A stretch of 16,424 nt of DNA from Spirochaetaceae bacterium (GTDB lineage Bacteria > Spirochaetota > Spirochaetia > Treponematales > Breznakiellaceae), in contig JAIRPH010000147.1 in NCBI GenBank assembly GCA_031257135.1, positions 1 through 16,424 on the forward strand, written 5' to 3'. Both the position numbers and the translations under genes were made by a program. The stretch's first letter is position 1; the number at the start of each line of letters is the position of its first letter. The notes beneath the pieces were generated by a model. It saw nothing but the letters and a program-made list of their open reading frames with translations. It made no database searches and was not told where the DNA came from. This document shows, in pieces, positions 8,161 to 14,125 of this stretch.

Positions 8161-8945
8161 CTTATGAAATAGCGGTCGCAGACCCGGCAAAAAACATTAC
8201 TATATTGGTACTTACTCCGGTTGAAAACAGAGAAGAAGCGGCGAGACGGCTTCTCGCCGAGGCTTCGCTGAAAGCCGAACAGGTAGGCTTTGTTATGCCT
8301 CCGCGGTCGCCTCAGGGCTTGTGGCGCCTTGAGATGATGGGCGGAGAGTTTTGCGGCAACGCCGCCCGGAGTTTCGGACTTTTTGTAGCCCGCAAAACCG
8401 GGCTTTCCGGGAAAGCTGAAGTCATCATCGAAATCAGCGGCATGAAAGAGCCTCTGTCGGCGCGTGTTCATGTTGAAGAAGGAACCGCGGAAGTGAGGAT
8501 TCCTAAACCGCTGTCCAAAGATATACTTTATTTTCAGGGACAGCCTGCGCCGATATACTGTTTCAACGGTATCGTTCATGTAATCGCTCCGGATATTCCG
8601 CCGGATAAAAAAAACTTCTTTGCGATTAAGCGGTTAATCGAACAGAAAAACTATCCACCCCAAGCCCTAGGAGTGATGTTCTACGATCAGGCAAAGGGGT
8701 TTATGATTCCCGGAGTATATGTGTACGCTACGGATTCTCTGATTTTTGAATCGAGTTGCGGTTCAGGTTCCGCGGCTTTAGGAATATGGCTTCACGAAAA
8801 TCTCTATGAGGGAACGGCTTACGCTAATATAGCTCAACCCGGCGGAACTATCGAAGTAGCGGTGACTAAGCGAAACGGCGGCGTCTGTACAGTTTCTATC
8901 GGCGGCGCCGTAGCCCTCGGAAAACCGTATACGCTCAGTATCTAA
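8157..8945 (+). CDS. DapF-fold amino acid racemase/epimerase, CntK-like
   Basis: A protein of 262 residues of the PLP-independent two-cysteine racemase fold. The catalytic pair is visible as GGEFCGNAARS (Cys66) and SSCGSGSAALG (Cys201), each at the position and spacing expected for DapF and CntK (Cys72 and Cys211). Several other motifs match CntK, the histidine racemase of staphylopine synthesis, as I remember it: NITILV near the N-terminus, AEQVGF, LGVMFYDQ, SLIFESSCGSG, and QPGGTI. The DapF hallmark preceding the second cysteine (YERG.GET.ACG), including the Arg that holds the far end of diaminopimelate, is absent. Substrate therefore is probably a different amino acid, not DAP. It is the last gene of the DUF115 operon, overlapping its predecessor by four bases. 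Many pipelines would name it dapF. Confidence 0.8.
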   Translation: MTYEIAVADPAKNITILVLTPVENREEAARRLLAEASLKAEQVGFVMPPRSPQGLWRLEMMGGEFCGNAARSFGLFVARKTGLSGKAEVIIEISGMKEPLSARVHVEEGTAEVRIPKPLSKDILYFQGQPAPIYCFNGIVHVIAPDIPPDKKNFFAIKRLIEQKNYPPQALGVMFYDQAKGFMIPGVYVYATDSLIFESSCGSGSAALGIWLHENLYEGTAYANIAQPGGTIEVAVTKRNGGVCTVSIGGAVALGKPYTLSI

Positions 8946-8995
8946 AATCATAAAACCTAATGCTACAAACATTCCGTATACTTGATACCCGGCTA

Positions 8996-9033
8996 TTTGC
9001 GTCAGATAAAGCGGACATATCGCAAGACGCAAA
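8996..9033. other. Inverted repeat in the convergent gap
   Basis: TTTGCGTC (8996-9003) pairs with GACGCAAA (9026-9033) over a 22-base loop. A second small hairpin, AAGCGC/GCGCTT, sits at 9068-9085. They lie between the racemase and the convergent ligase, where a bidirectional terminator would be expected, but neither is followed by a good T run, so this is a weak candidate. Nothing else is seen in 8946-9100. Confidence 0.3.
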
Positions 9034-9100
9034 GCAGATACGCCATATTTCCCGCTACAAAGATTTCAAGCGCAGAAGCGCGCTTAAAACAGTAAAACTA

Positions 9101-10669
9101 TCAGAAACCGCCGCTGAAGACGCACGTCCCGGAAGAATAAACTGTCTTCCCGTCAGGACTGGTCATCTTAAACGCCATAGAACCGGCGTTATACTCAAGT
9201 TCAAGACGTACCAACGTATTCGGACCAATACTGCGGGAAAACTTGATCCGCTTCGCTTTCGCCACGCCAAGCCCCGCGCCGAAATACCTATCGCAAAGCC
9301 GTACCGCAAGCTCAACCTGAGCCACTCCGGGAAGTATCTTACGCTCAGGAAAATGCCCGTCAAAATACTCGCTCGTTTCAGGCAGATATATCTCCAAAAC
9401 AGCAGTAGCATCGCTCCGATCAAGCAGAGTAATGTCAGATATGTCCCGCACAGCGTCAGCCGTAAATAACGCCTTGATCCCAAGATAGGACTTCTTCCCC
9501 TGAGCGTCAGCCGGAAGAGCTTCCGTAAAACGCCACTTCTTAGGGATAAATATGCCCTCGAAAAACCTCCGCAGATGCCCGCTGAAATACTGGTTTATCT
9601 CGCGCTTTTCAAGCCCGGCAAAGCGTTTCTTCCCGGCGTCGTTTAAAACAACCGCGGCGCCGAGATACTGCCGCCGGTCTTCAAGCGCAACCGCCGCGGC
9701 ATCAGAAACAAGCCCGGACTGCAAAAGCCTCCGCTCTACTTCAGCCAGCGAAACGCGCTTCTCCTCGATCTTAACTACCCCGTCGGCTCGTCCCTTCAGC
9801 AGAAACCGTCCGTCCCCAAGGATCTCCGCCTCGTCGCCGGTGACAAAACCGGCAGGGTCTTTTATATACGGCGACCGGACGACTAACCGTCCCTCATCGT
9901 TTATCCTGATCTCGGCGTTGTCAAAAGGCGTCCATGCAAGGCCGTTTTTCGACTGCCGATACGCGATGCCGCTGGTTTCGGTACTGCCGTATATTTCCCA
10001 TGGATAAAAACCGAACGCTTTTTCTGTCTCTTCCGCGGTTTCAGGGGCGAGCGCGCCTCCGGAGGTAAAAATCCAGGGCGACTCCAGCCGACATTCAGGC
10101 TTAATTTCAACAGCCCGCTTCAGAAACGCGGGAACCGTAATCAGCAGATACGAATCGCCCGCGAAACGCTCAAGCTCTTCAGGATGACGAATCCGCCGCC
10201 GCCTGAACGGAACGCCCGCGGTAAACGGAAGCAGAATCGAAAACAGCAATCCGTAAATGTGATGCTGACTCACCGTGGAACATACCTTGCGGGCGGTAAT
10301 TTCATCTCCCCACTTCGAGAGAATAAACCGGTTGTCCGTTTCAAACTCGGCGAGACGCTGAAAAACCGCTTTGGGCTTTCCGGTAGTGCCGGAAGTATAC
10401 AGAATAATACTCGTTTCCTCCGGATCAATCCGGGGAACAGCATCGCTGTCAACAGGCGTCCCGGAAATCAGCGAAGGTATATGCAGAGCATCAGGAATAT
10501 CCTGATCCGTGAGAATAGTAAGTCTTTCTCCGCTCTCCCGAATCTCGCTGAGATAGTCCGGCGCAGTATTCCCGGTCAGCAAAACCTGCTTCCCGCACTG
10601 AAGCAGAGCCGTAAAAGCCGTGAGAAAATACCAGCAGTCCTCGCAGTAAAGAAGCCATCGGTTAGATTG
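9101..10669 (-). CDS. AMP-dependent acyl/aryl ligase fused to ApeI-like dehydratase, 3' part after the frameshift
   Basis: Downstream of the poly-G tract the minus frame encodes RWLLYCEDCWYF then an adenylate-forming enzyme: TSGTTGKPKAV (P-loop), YGSTETSG, GFVTGDEAEI, KGRADGVVKIEEKRVSLAEVE, and a late GKKSY lysine motif. It continues into a hotdog domain of the FabZ/ApeI type with EYFDGHFPERKILPGVAQVE, whose His and PGV are the dehydratase hallmarks. In APE pathways the ligase (ApeH) activates the aryl starter and loads an ACP, and the dehydratase (ApeI) acts in chain elongation; here both are on one polypeptide. The first start-like codon after the tract is a TTG at 10582, which would delete the N-terminal subdomain, so the product is probably inactive as read. 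Adding one G or removing two restores a 580-581-residue protein from ATG 10845. Confidence 0.8.
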   Translation of the reverse strand, partial: QSNRWLLYCEDCWYFLTAFTALLQCGKQVLLTGNTAPDYLSEIRESGERLTILTDQDIPDALHIPSLISGTPVDSDAVPRIDPEETSIILYTSGTTGKPKAVFQRLAEFETDNRFILSKWGDEITARKVCSTVSQHHIYGLLFSILLPFTAGVPFRRRRIRHPEELERFAGDSYLLITVPAFLKRAVEIKPECRLESPWIFTSGGALAPETAEETEKAFGFYPWEIYGSTETSGIAYRQSKNGLAWTPFDNAEIRINDEGRLVVRSPYIKDPAGFVTGDEAEILGDGRFLLKGRADGVVKIEEKRVSLAEVERRLLQSGLVSDAAAVALEDRRQYLGAAVVLNDAGKKRFAGLEKREINQYFSGHLRRFFEGIFIPKKWRFTEALPADAQGKKSYLGIKALFTADAVRDISDITLLDRSDATAVLEIYLPETSEYFDGHFPERKILPGVAQVELAVRLCDRYFGAGLGVAKAKRIKFSRSIGPNTLVRLELEYNAGSMAFKMTSPDGKTVYSSGTCVFSGGF

Positions 10670-11082
10670 CCCCCCCCCCCCCCGATTATCCGGCGAAACC
10701 TCCCGGTATCCTCAAGAAAATCCCGCCACGTTCGATATTCCCGGTCAGCGTATATCCCCTCGTAGCAGACCGGCGTCTCAGGGGGATGGGCGGTTTCCGT
10801 AATCCGGGACAGCGGAACCGCTTTGGGCATTTTTTTATCCGTCATGTTTCGTACTATCAACTCTCCAATAAACAGCGTTGCTATGAGTATATATGAAATT
10901 CCGCCGTTATAAATAGACCAGATCGCGGGAGGAACGAAATACATCGTATAAAACGCCGTAATTCCGTTAAAAACGAAAAAAATGCGCCCTTGCTCGAAAC
11001 CGGACACCGCTTCAAAAAGAGACAGCGCAACAAGCGTATCGGCGTCCCCGCCGCAGTCCACAAGAGGACCTTCATTGCTCAA
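10576..11082 (-). CDS. COG4648-like membrane segment joined to ligase N-terminus, 5' part before the frameshift
   Basis: The frame gives 168 residues. An unremarkable stretch of about 30 residues comes first. Two membrane segments follow (RIFFVFNGITAFYTMYFV and SIYNGGISYILIATLFIGEL), which resemble the last two helices of the COG4648 membrane protein found in APE clusters (ApeG). Then, from M in NMTDKKMPKAV (ATG 10843-10845), the start of the ligase appears: CYEGIYADREYRTWRDFLED. After the G14 run the frame leaves the ligase and yields nonsense (about the last 33 residues). The usual N-terminal half of COG4648 proteins is missing, so this is either a truncated remnant or a true fusion to the ligase. 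The start is uncertain: TTG 11082 lies across the ACP stop; ATG 11075 is in another frame. Confidence 0.6.
   Translation of the reverse strand: MSNEGPLVDCGGDADTLVALSLFEAVSGFEQGRIFFVFNGITAFYTMYFVPPAIWSIYNGGISYILIATLFIGELIVRNMTDKKMPKAVPLSRITETAHPPETPVCYEGIYADREYRTWRDFLEDTGRFRRIIGGGGGNLTDGFFTARTAGIFSRLLRLCFSAGSRFC
10670..10683. repeat. C14/G14 homopolymer tract inside the ligase gene
   Basis: Fourteen C on the plus strand, fourteen G on the coding strand, near ligase codon 55. Upstream reading gives RFRRII then glycines; downstream the ligase continues only in another frame (QSNRWLLYCED). In-frame joining needs a tract length divisible by three, for example 12 or 15. Tracts of this kind are classic slipped-strand phase-variation sites in host-associated bacteria and are also prone to read and assembly errors. 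Confidence 0.9.
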
Positions 11083-11339
11083 GCAGGATGCGCTTGGGCA
11101 ATGTACGCCGCCAAGGCATCCACCGAAGCGAAATGCCTTTTAGTATCCTCTGAATCAGAAGAAAATTTCACCCCAAACCGCTTCTTCAGGGCAACCCCCA
11201 GCTCTAAGGCGTCAATCGAATCAAGCCCTAACCCGCCCCCAAAAATCGGATCCGAATCTATTATGTCCCCCGGCGTTATATCCTCAAGCTCCAACGCGCT
11301 TATTATCAGTTCCTTTATCTGCCGCTTCAAATCATCCAT
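11079..11339 (-). CDS. Acyl carrier protein, ApeF-like
   Basis: A protein of 86 residues from the chosen start. The phosphopantetheine site is Ser41 within GLGLDSIDALEL, and the flanking LEDITPGDI and ALKKRFGV patterns match the ACPs of APE-type clusters. It would carry the acyl or aryl chain built by the neighbouring ligase and dehydratase. There are two possible starts. ATG 11357 (MKRCINMDD) has AGGAG upstream, but that site lies inside the spacer of the TTGACA/TATGTT promoter and the ATG touches the -10 box, so transcripts would begin downstream of it. ATG 11339 has AAGAGGTG at about seven bases and is preferred. The stop is immediately followed by the membrane-segment gene. Confidence 0.85.
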   Translation of the reverse strand: MDDLKRQIKELIISALELEDITPGDIIDSDPIFGGGLGLDSIDALELGVALKKRFGVKFSSDSEDTKRHFASVDALAAYIAQAHPA

Positions 11340-11357
11340 ATTAATACACCTCTTCAT

Positions 11358-11386
11358 AACATACTCCTAAAAATATACCCTGTCAA
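11358..11386 (-). promoter_or_regulatory. Sigma70-type promoter for the ACP/ligase module
   Basis: On the minus strand TTGACA (plus-strand TGTCAA, 11381-11386) is a perfect -35, followed by a 17-base spacer and TATGTT (11358-11363). Transcription would start near 11351, giving a leader of about 12 bases that contains GAGGTG and leads to ATG 11339. This decides the ACP start. Confidence 0.65.
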
Positions 11387-11412
11387 CCCGCCGGAAAACG
11401 CCAAACCAAAGA

Positions 11413-11478
11413 TGTCTGACACCAGAGCATCAGATTTTTACCTCAGGTGTCAGACACTTTTTTAAAAGTGTCTGACAC
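11413..11478. repeat. REP-like palindromic element built from TGTCTGACAC cores
   Basis: Three copies of one core alternate in orientation: TGTCTGACACC (11413-11423), GGTGTCAGACA (11446-11456) and GTGTCTGACAC (11468-11478). The first two form an 11-bp stem; the last two, extended by TTTT/AAAA, form a 15-bp stem (11447-11461 with 11464-11478) with a two-base loop. The middle copy can pair with either neighbour, so two mutually exclusive hairpins are possible. The same 11-mer lies next to the Y1 transposase at 16106-16116, which suggests a REP/RAYT relationship. Confidence 0.7.
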
Positions 11479-11691
11479 TTAAAAAACAAAGACCAATTCG
11501 GCGAGGCTGATGACGATGCCGCCCGCCGGCTGGGAAAAAAGCCCGGAACGTGGAGGACTTGCGGTGAAAAGAGGATTATTGAACAAGGCTATACAGATTT
11601 CTAAACACCGTCGCCGCTTCAATGTACGCCGATTATATGTTCACTGTTCTGTTCGGAAAGTATTGGAAGACACCGCATTGGAGGTAAAATT
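11479..11691. other. Intergenic stretch with a short unassigned coding-like remnant
   Basis: Between the palindromes and the lipoprotein terminator I recognise no complete gene. Plus-strand 11490-11604 reads as a protein-like sequence with 'EADDDAARRLGKKPGTWRT' and 'KRIIEQGYTDF', ending in TAA, but it has no convincing start or ribosome site. It may be the tail of a lost gene. Confidence 0.25.
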
Positions 11692-11728
11692 AAGAAGGGA
11701 ACCTGCGATGTCCTCCGGTTCCCTTCTT
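11692..11728 (-). terminator. Rho-independent terminator of the TpLRR lipoprotein gene
   Basis: A perfect 12-bp stem: AAGAAGGGAACC (11692-11703) pairs with GGTTCCCTTCTT (11717-11728) over a 13-base loop. On the minus strand it begins about 15 bases after the lipoprotein stop and is followed by TAATTTTA, a modest U-rich tail. Plus-strand function is less likely because the following bases are not T-rich. Confidence 0.8.
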
Positions 11729-11742
11729 CTTCTTGCTGTAGA

Positions 11743-13209
11743 TTAGATAGCCGTAATTTTATCTTTTAGGTTTGACCATACATTCGAGTTCTTGTAAGCC
11801 TCAAGCGCGCCTACAGGAACAAAGAATTTAGGAGGCTTACTGTTTGTGAACGTATTGTTTTCTATTGCCGGCGGCGTAGCCCCTAAGGTTATGGTTGTAA
11901 GTCCGCAGTTTTGAAACGCCTGACTGCCTATGGAAGTAACTTTAGGCGCTGTAACCGAAGCGAGGAGTTTACAGCCGTAAAATGCCCGATTACCTATAGA
12001 AACCGCGTTAGGAAAGGAAATTTCACTAAGCTGTTCGCAAGCACTAAAAGCAGAGTCCCCAATTGATTCCGCTTTCGGAAGAGATGCGCTGGACAAAGAA
12101 GTACAGCCGCTGAAAGCGTAATCGCCTATAGCAGTTGCCTTGGGTAGAGATACTGAGGTCAGAGCAGTACACTTATAAAATGCGCCGTTGCCGGCTGTAC
12201 CGACTTCGATAGATTCTACTTCAGGCATATCGACGGATTGGAGTTTTGCCAGAGAATCGAAGGCTTCCGGGGCTATGATTTTGACTTTAGGCATCTTTAC
12301 TGACGTCAAAGCGGCGTAGCCGAAAAACGCCTTTTTTTCAAGGACGGTTACGGTTTCGGGTAGGATAATTGCCGTAATATACGGTTTATTGGCGCCTGCT
12401 TTTCCGGTAATGCTGGGAATTGTATTGCCCGTACAGCCGCTGAGATCGAGAGCCGCATAGCGGTTTAATACCGCATAGAGAGATTTAAGCGTATCTCCTG
12501 TTTCGGTACTCGAAAGGTCTACGCCGCGTACCGTTATATGATAAGGAGTAGTTTCGGTATTTTCCGGCATCCCGGACAGATAGGACTTGAGGGCTTCCAC
12601 ACCGGTAACCTCTACCTGATTGGGTTTCTCCGGCGTAACAGGTTTCTCCGGCGTAACAGGGGTTTCGGGCGTAGCAGGGGTTTCCGGCGTAGTGGGTTTC
12701 TCCGGCGTAACGGGAGTTTCGGGTTTAGCGGGTTTCTCCGGCGTAGCGGGGGTTTCCGGCGTAGCAGGGGTTTCCGGTTTAGCGGGGGTTTCGGGCGTAG
12801 TAGGTTTCTCCGGCGTAACGGGAGTTTCGGGTTTAGCGGGAGTTTCCGGCGTAACAGGGTTCTCTGGTGTAACAGGGGTTTCGGGTGTAGTGGGTTTCTC
12901 CGGCGTAACAGGTTTCTCTGGTGTAGCAGGAGTATTCGGCGTAGCGGGAGTTTCCGGTTTAGCGGGTTTCTCCGGCGTAGCAGGGTTCTCTGGTGTAGCA
13001 GGAGTATTCGGTTTGTTTTCCGGCTTCTCCGGAGTAACCGGATTTTCCGGTTTAGCAGGACTGTCTGTATTGGACGGATCATCGCAACCGGCAAGGGACA
13101 GAATAGTGACGCTCAAGAAGGTAGCGCATATAAACGCAAACCCCAAAAGCCCGAAACGCCGCAAAGCGCTGGCACAGCATACCGATGTACTCGGATACTT
13201 CATTGACAT
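11743..13209 (-). CDS. BspA/TpLRR leucine-rich-repeat surface lipoprotein with Pro-rich stalk
   Basis: A protein of 488 residues. ATG 13209 (MSMKYPSTS) is chosen because GGAGG lies five bases upstream; ATG 13221 has no ribosome site. The N-terminus is a lipoprotein signal: basic residues around 17-18, a hydrophobic core, and a lipobox LAGC with Cys42. Residues about 51-196 are a long run of six-residue units of the type xTPE(K/T/N)P, likely a rigid stalk holding the rest away from the membrane. From about residue 200 the protein has roughly seven LRR_5 repeats of the form 'AFxxCxxLxSVxLPKxxxIG', typical of Treponema pallidum TpLRR and BspA proteins, which bind host or bacterial surfaces. It closes with the usual FVPVGALEAYK...W tail. 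It ends at a strong terminator and appears to be a single-gene unit. Confidence 0.88.
   Translation of the reverse strand: MSMKYPSTSVCCASALRRFGLLGFAFICATFLSVTILSLAGCDDPSNTDSPAKPENPVTPEKPENKPNTPATPENPATPEKPAKPETPATPNTPATPEKPVTPEKPTTPETPVTPENPVTPETPAKPETPVTPEKPTTPETPAKPETPATPETPATPEKPAKPETPVTPEKPTTPETPATPETPVTPEKPVTPEKPNQVEVTGVEALKSYLSGMPENTETTPYHITVRGVDLSSTETGDTLKSLYAVLNRYAALDLSGCTGNTIPSITGKAGANKPYITAIILPETVTVLEKKAFFGYAALTSVKMPKVKIIAPEAFDSLAKLQSVDMPEVESIEVGTAGNGAFYKCTALTSVSLPKATAIGDYAFSGCTSLSSASLPKAESIGDSAFSACEQLSEISFPNAVSIGNRAFYGCKLLASVTAPKVTSIGSQAFQNCGLTTITLGATPPAIENNTFTNSKPPKFFVPVGALEAYKNSNVWSNLKDKITAI
12622..13059 (-). repeat. 18-bp minisatellite encoding the Pro-rich stalk
   Basis: About 24 imperfect tandem copies of an 18-base unit (plus strand of the type GGTTTCTCCGGCGTAACA) encode alternating TPEKP, TPETP, AKPETP and TPENP units. 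The period is six codons, so gain or loss of whole units keeps the frame and can change stalk length. No unit contains a stop in the opposite-strand frames, which explains several long spurious frames here. Confidence 0.9.
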
Positions 13210-13221
13210 AACAACCTCCAT

Positions 13222-13478
13222 TGGTTTAGAAATAAATGGTGTTCTGTCTTTAATAAGGCACCAACCGCTTCATTTGCTTCAATGCCAGAAAATTTTTATG
13301 CCGGTTCAGCGTTTTTATTTCTGCGCTGTATGTTGAAAGACGGACGCCACGGGTTGAACCGCGCCTCATGCCGTATCATCCTCAACGATAAAATCTAGCG
13401 GAGTGATTCTTTACAGAAGGGATGAGATATCGCGTTGCCTCTTTAATTGCCGTTCTTATAAAAAAATCGAATAGGCTT
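13222..13478. other. Gap upstream of the lipoprotein gene
   Basis: A 257-base space between the secreted hypothetical gene and the lipoprotein. It must contain the lipoprotein promoter, since GGAGG implies a normal leader, but I see no clear -35/-10 pair at standard spacing. No gene, RNA or strong hairpin was recognised. Confidence 0.4.
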
Positions 13479-14003
13479 TTACTGCTTGGCTAGGATTATC
13501 TCCGTAAAACCATAGTCTCCAAGCCCAAAGGTCATAGGGCTATGAAACATTATTTTCAGTTTTTTCTTAGGCTTATCTATGAAAATCGTACTTGAATCAG
13601 GAGCCATAAAAGTATCAATAGAGCTGGATATGTCGGCGGTTACATTATACGCGCCAACCGAGAAGTTTGATCCGGTAAATTCCCGGCTTAACGCTTCCCA
13701 TATCCACTCTTTGGTAAATCCTCTGTCTTTCATAGTCTGCATAGCGGAAAGATCGGTAACGAATTGTTTCATATCAGCCCTCACGGTTAAGGTTATACTC
13801 TGCGCAGGAGCTTTGTAAGTAACCCGCATGGTCACGGCTATCGAAGATTGCGGACGAAGTCTTCCCGGATCCGCAGGAATCGGCTCGTTTACAGAGCCTT
13901 CCCAAGTACCATTCAGGTCGTTTTTGGTCGCTTCAACCCAAGTATCAGTATAAGCATGGTATCCAAAACCAAGGAATACCACAATCATAACGATTTTGTA
14001 CAT
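13479..14003 (-). CDS. Secreted hypothetical protein (174 aa)
   Basis: The N-terminus has one hydrophobic signal-like segment (MYKIVMIVVFLGFGYHAYT) followed by WVEATKNDLNGTWEGSVN, so the mature protein is probably exported to the periplasm. The body alternates short beta-type stretches (SIAVTMRVTYK, SITLTVRADM, FSVGAYNVTADIS, KLKIMFHSPM), suggesting a beta-barrel or beta-sandwich; 'LNGTWEGS' resembles the opening of lipocalin-like small domains in other treponemal proteins, a weak parallel. No catalytic motif was seen. The promoter TTGACC-17-TAAAAT ends seven bases before the ATG, and no Shine-Dalgarno site is present, so a leaderless mRNA is likely. Confidence 0.7.
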   Translation of the reverse strand: MYKIVMIVVFLGFGYHAYTDTWVEATKNDLNGTWEGSVNEPIPADPGRLRPQSSIAVTMRVTYKAPAQSITLTVRADMKQFVTDLSAMQTMKDRGFTKEWIWEALSREFTGSNFSVGAYNVTADISSSIDTFMAPDSSTIFIDKPKKKLKIMFHSPMTFGLGDYGFTEIILAKQ

Positions 14004-14010
14004 ATTTTAT

Positions 14011-14039
14011 ATTTTAGCCTGAATATCAGTCTTGGTCAA
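14011..14039 (-). promoter_or_regulatory. Promoter of the secreted hypothetical gene (leaderless layout)
   Basis: Minus-strand TTGACC (plus GGTCAA, 14034-14039), a 17-base spacer, then TAAAAT (plus ATTTTA, 14011-14016). Seven bases separate the -10 box from the ATG at 14003, so the expected start of transcription is at or beside the A of ATG. Confidence 0.65.
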
Positions 14040-14125
14040 TACAGCGAATTGCGCCGCAACTATACGAGAAAGTTTGAGCGCGGTACGGAATCCGCCCCGG
14101 CGTTTCCAGCCAGCCTATGCCGGAC

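Noticed and set aside
8157..8945. Calling this gene canonical dapF
   Set aside because: The fold and cysteines fit, but the diaminopimelate-binding motif before the second cysteine is missing while CntK-type motifs are present.
8960..9469. A 169-residue plus-strand frame overlapping the ligase 3' end
   Set aside because: It lies largely antisense to the conserved dehydratase domain, is Arg/Lys-rich in a low-complexity way, and shows no motif.
10881..11075. A 64-residue frame from ATG 11075 directly after the ACP stop
   Set aside because: The start position is attractive, but the translation has no membrane segments and no family pattern, whereas the overlapping frame carries the COG4648-like helices. 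A further frameshift at the T-rich run near 10978 remains possible but is unsupported.
11510..11746. A 78-residue plus-strand frame in the intergenic region
   Set aside because: It runs straight through the 12-bp terminator stem and has no recognisable domain, so it is unlikely to be a gene.
12538..13336. Long plus-strand frames with collagen-like Gly/Val/Ser or Arg-rich repeats
   Set aside because: They are antisense readings of the 18-bp Pro-rich repeat, whose unit has no stops in these frames. The minus-strand lipoprotein has a signal peptide, LRR repeats and a GGAGG site.
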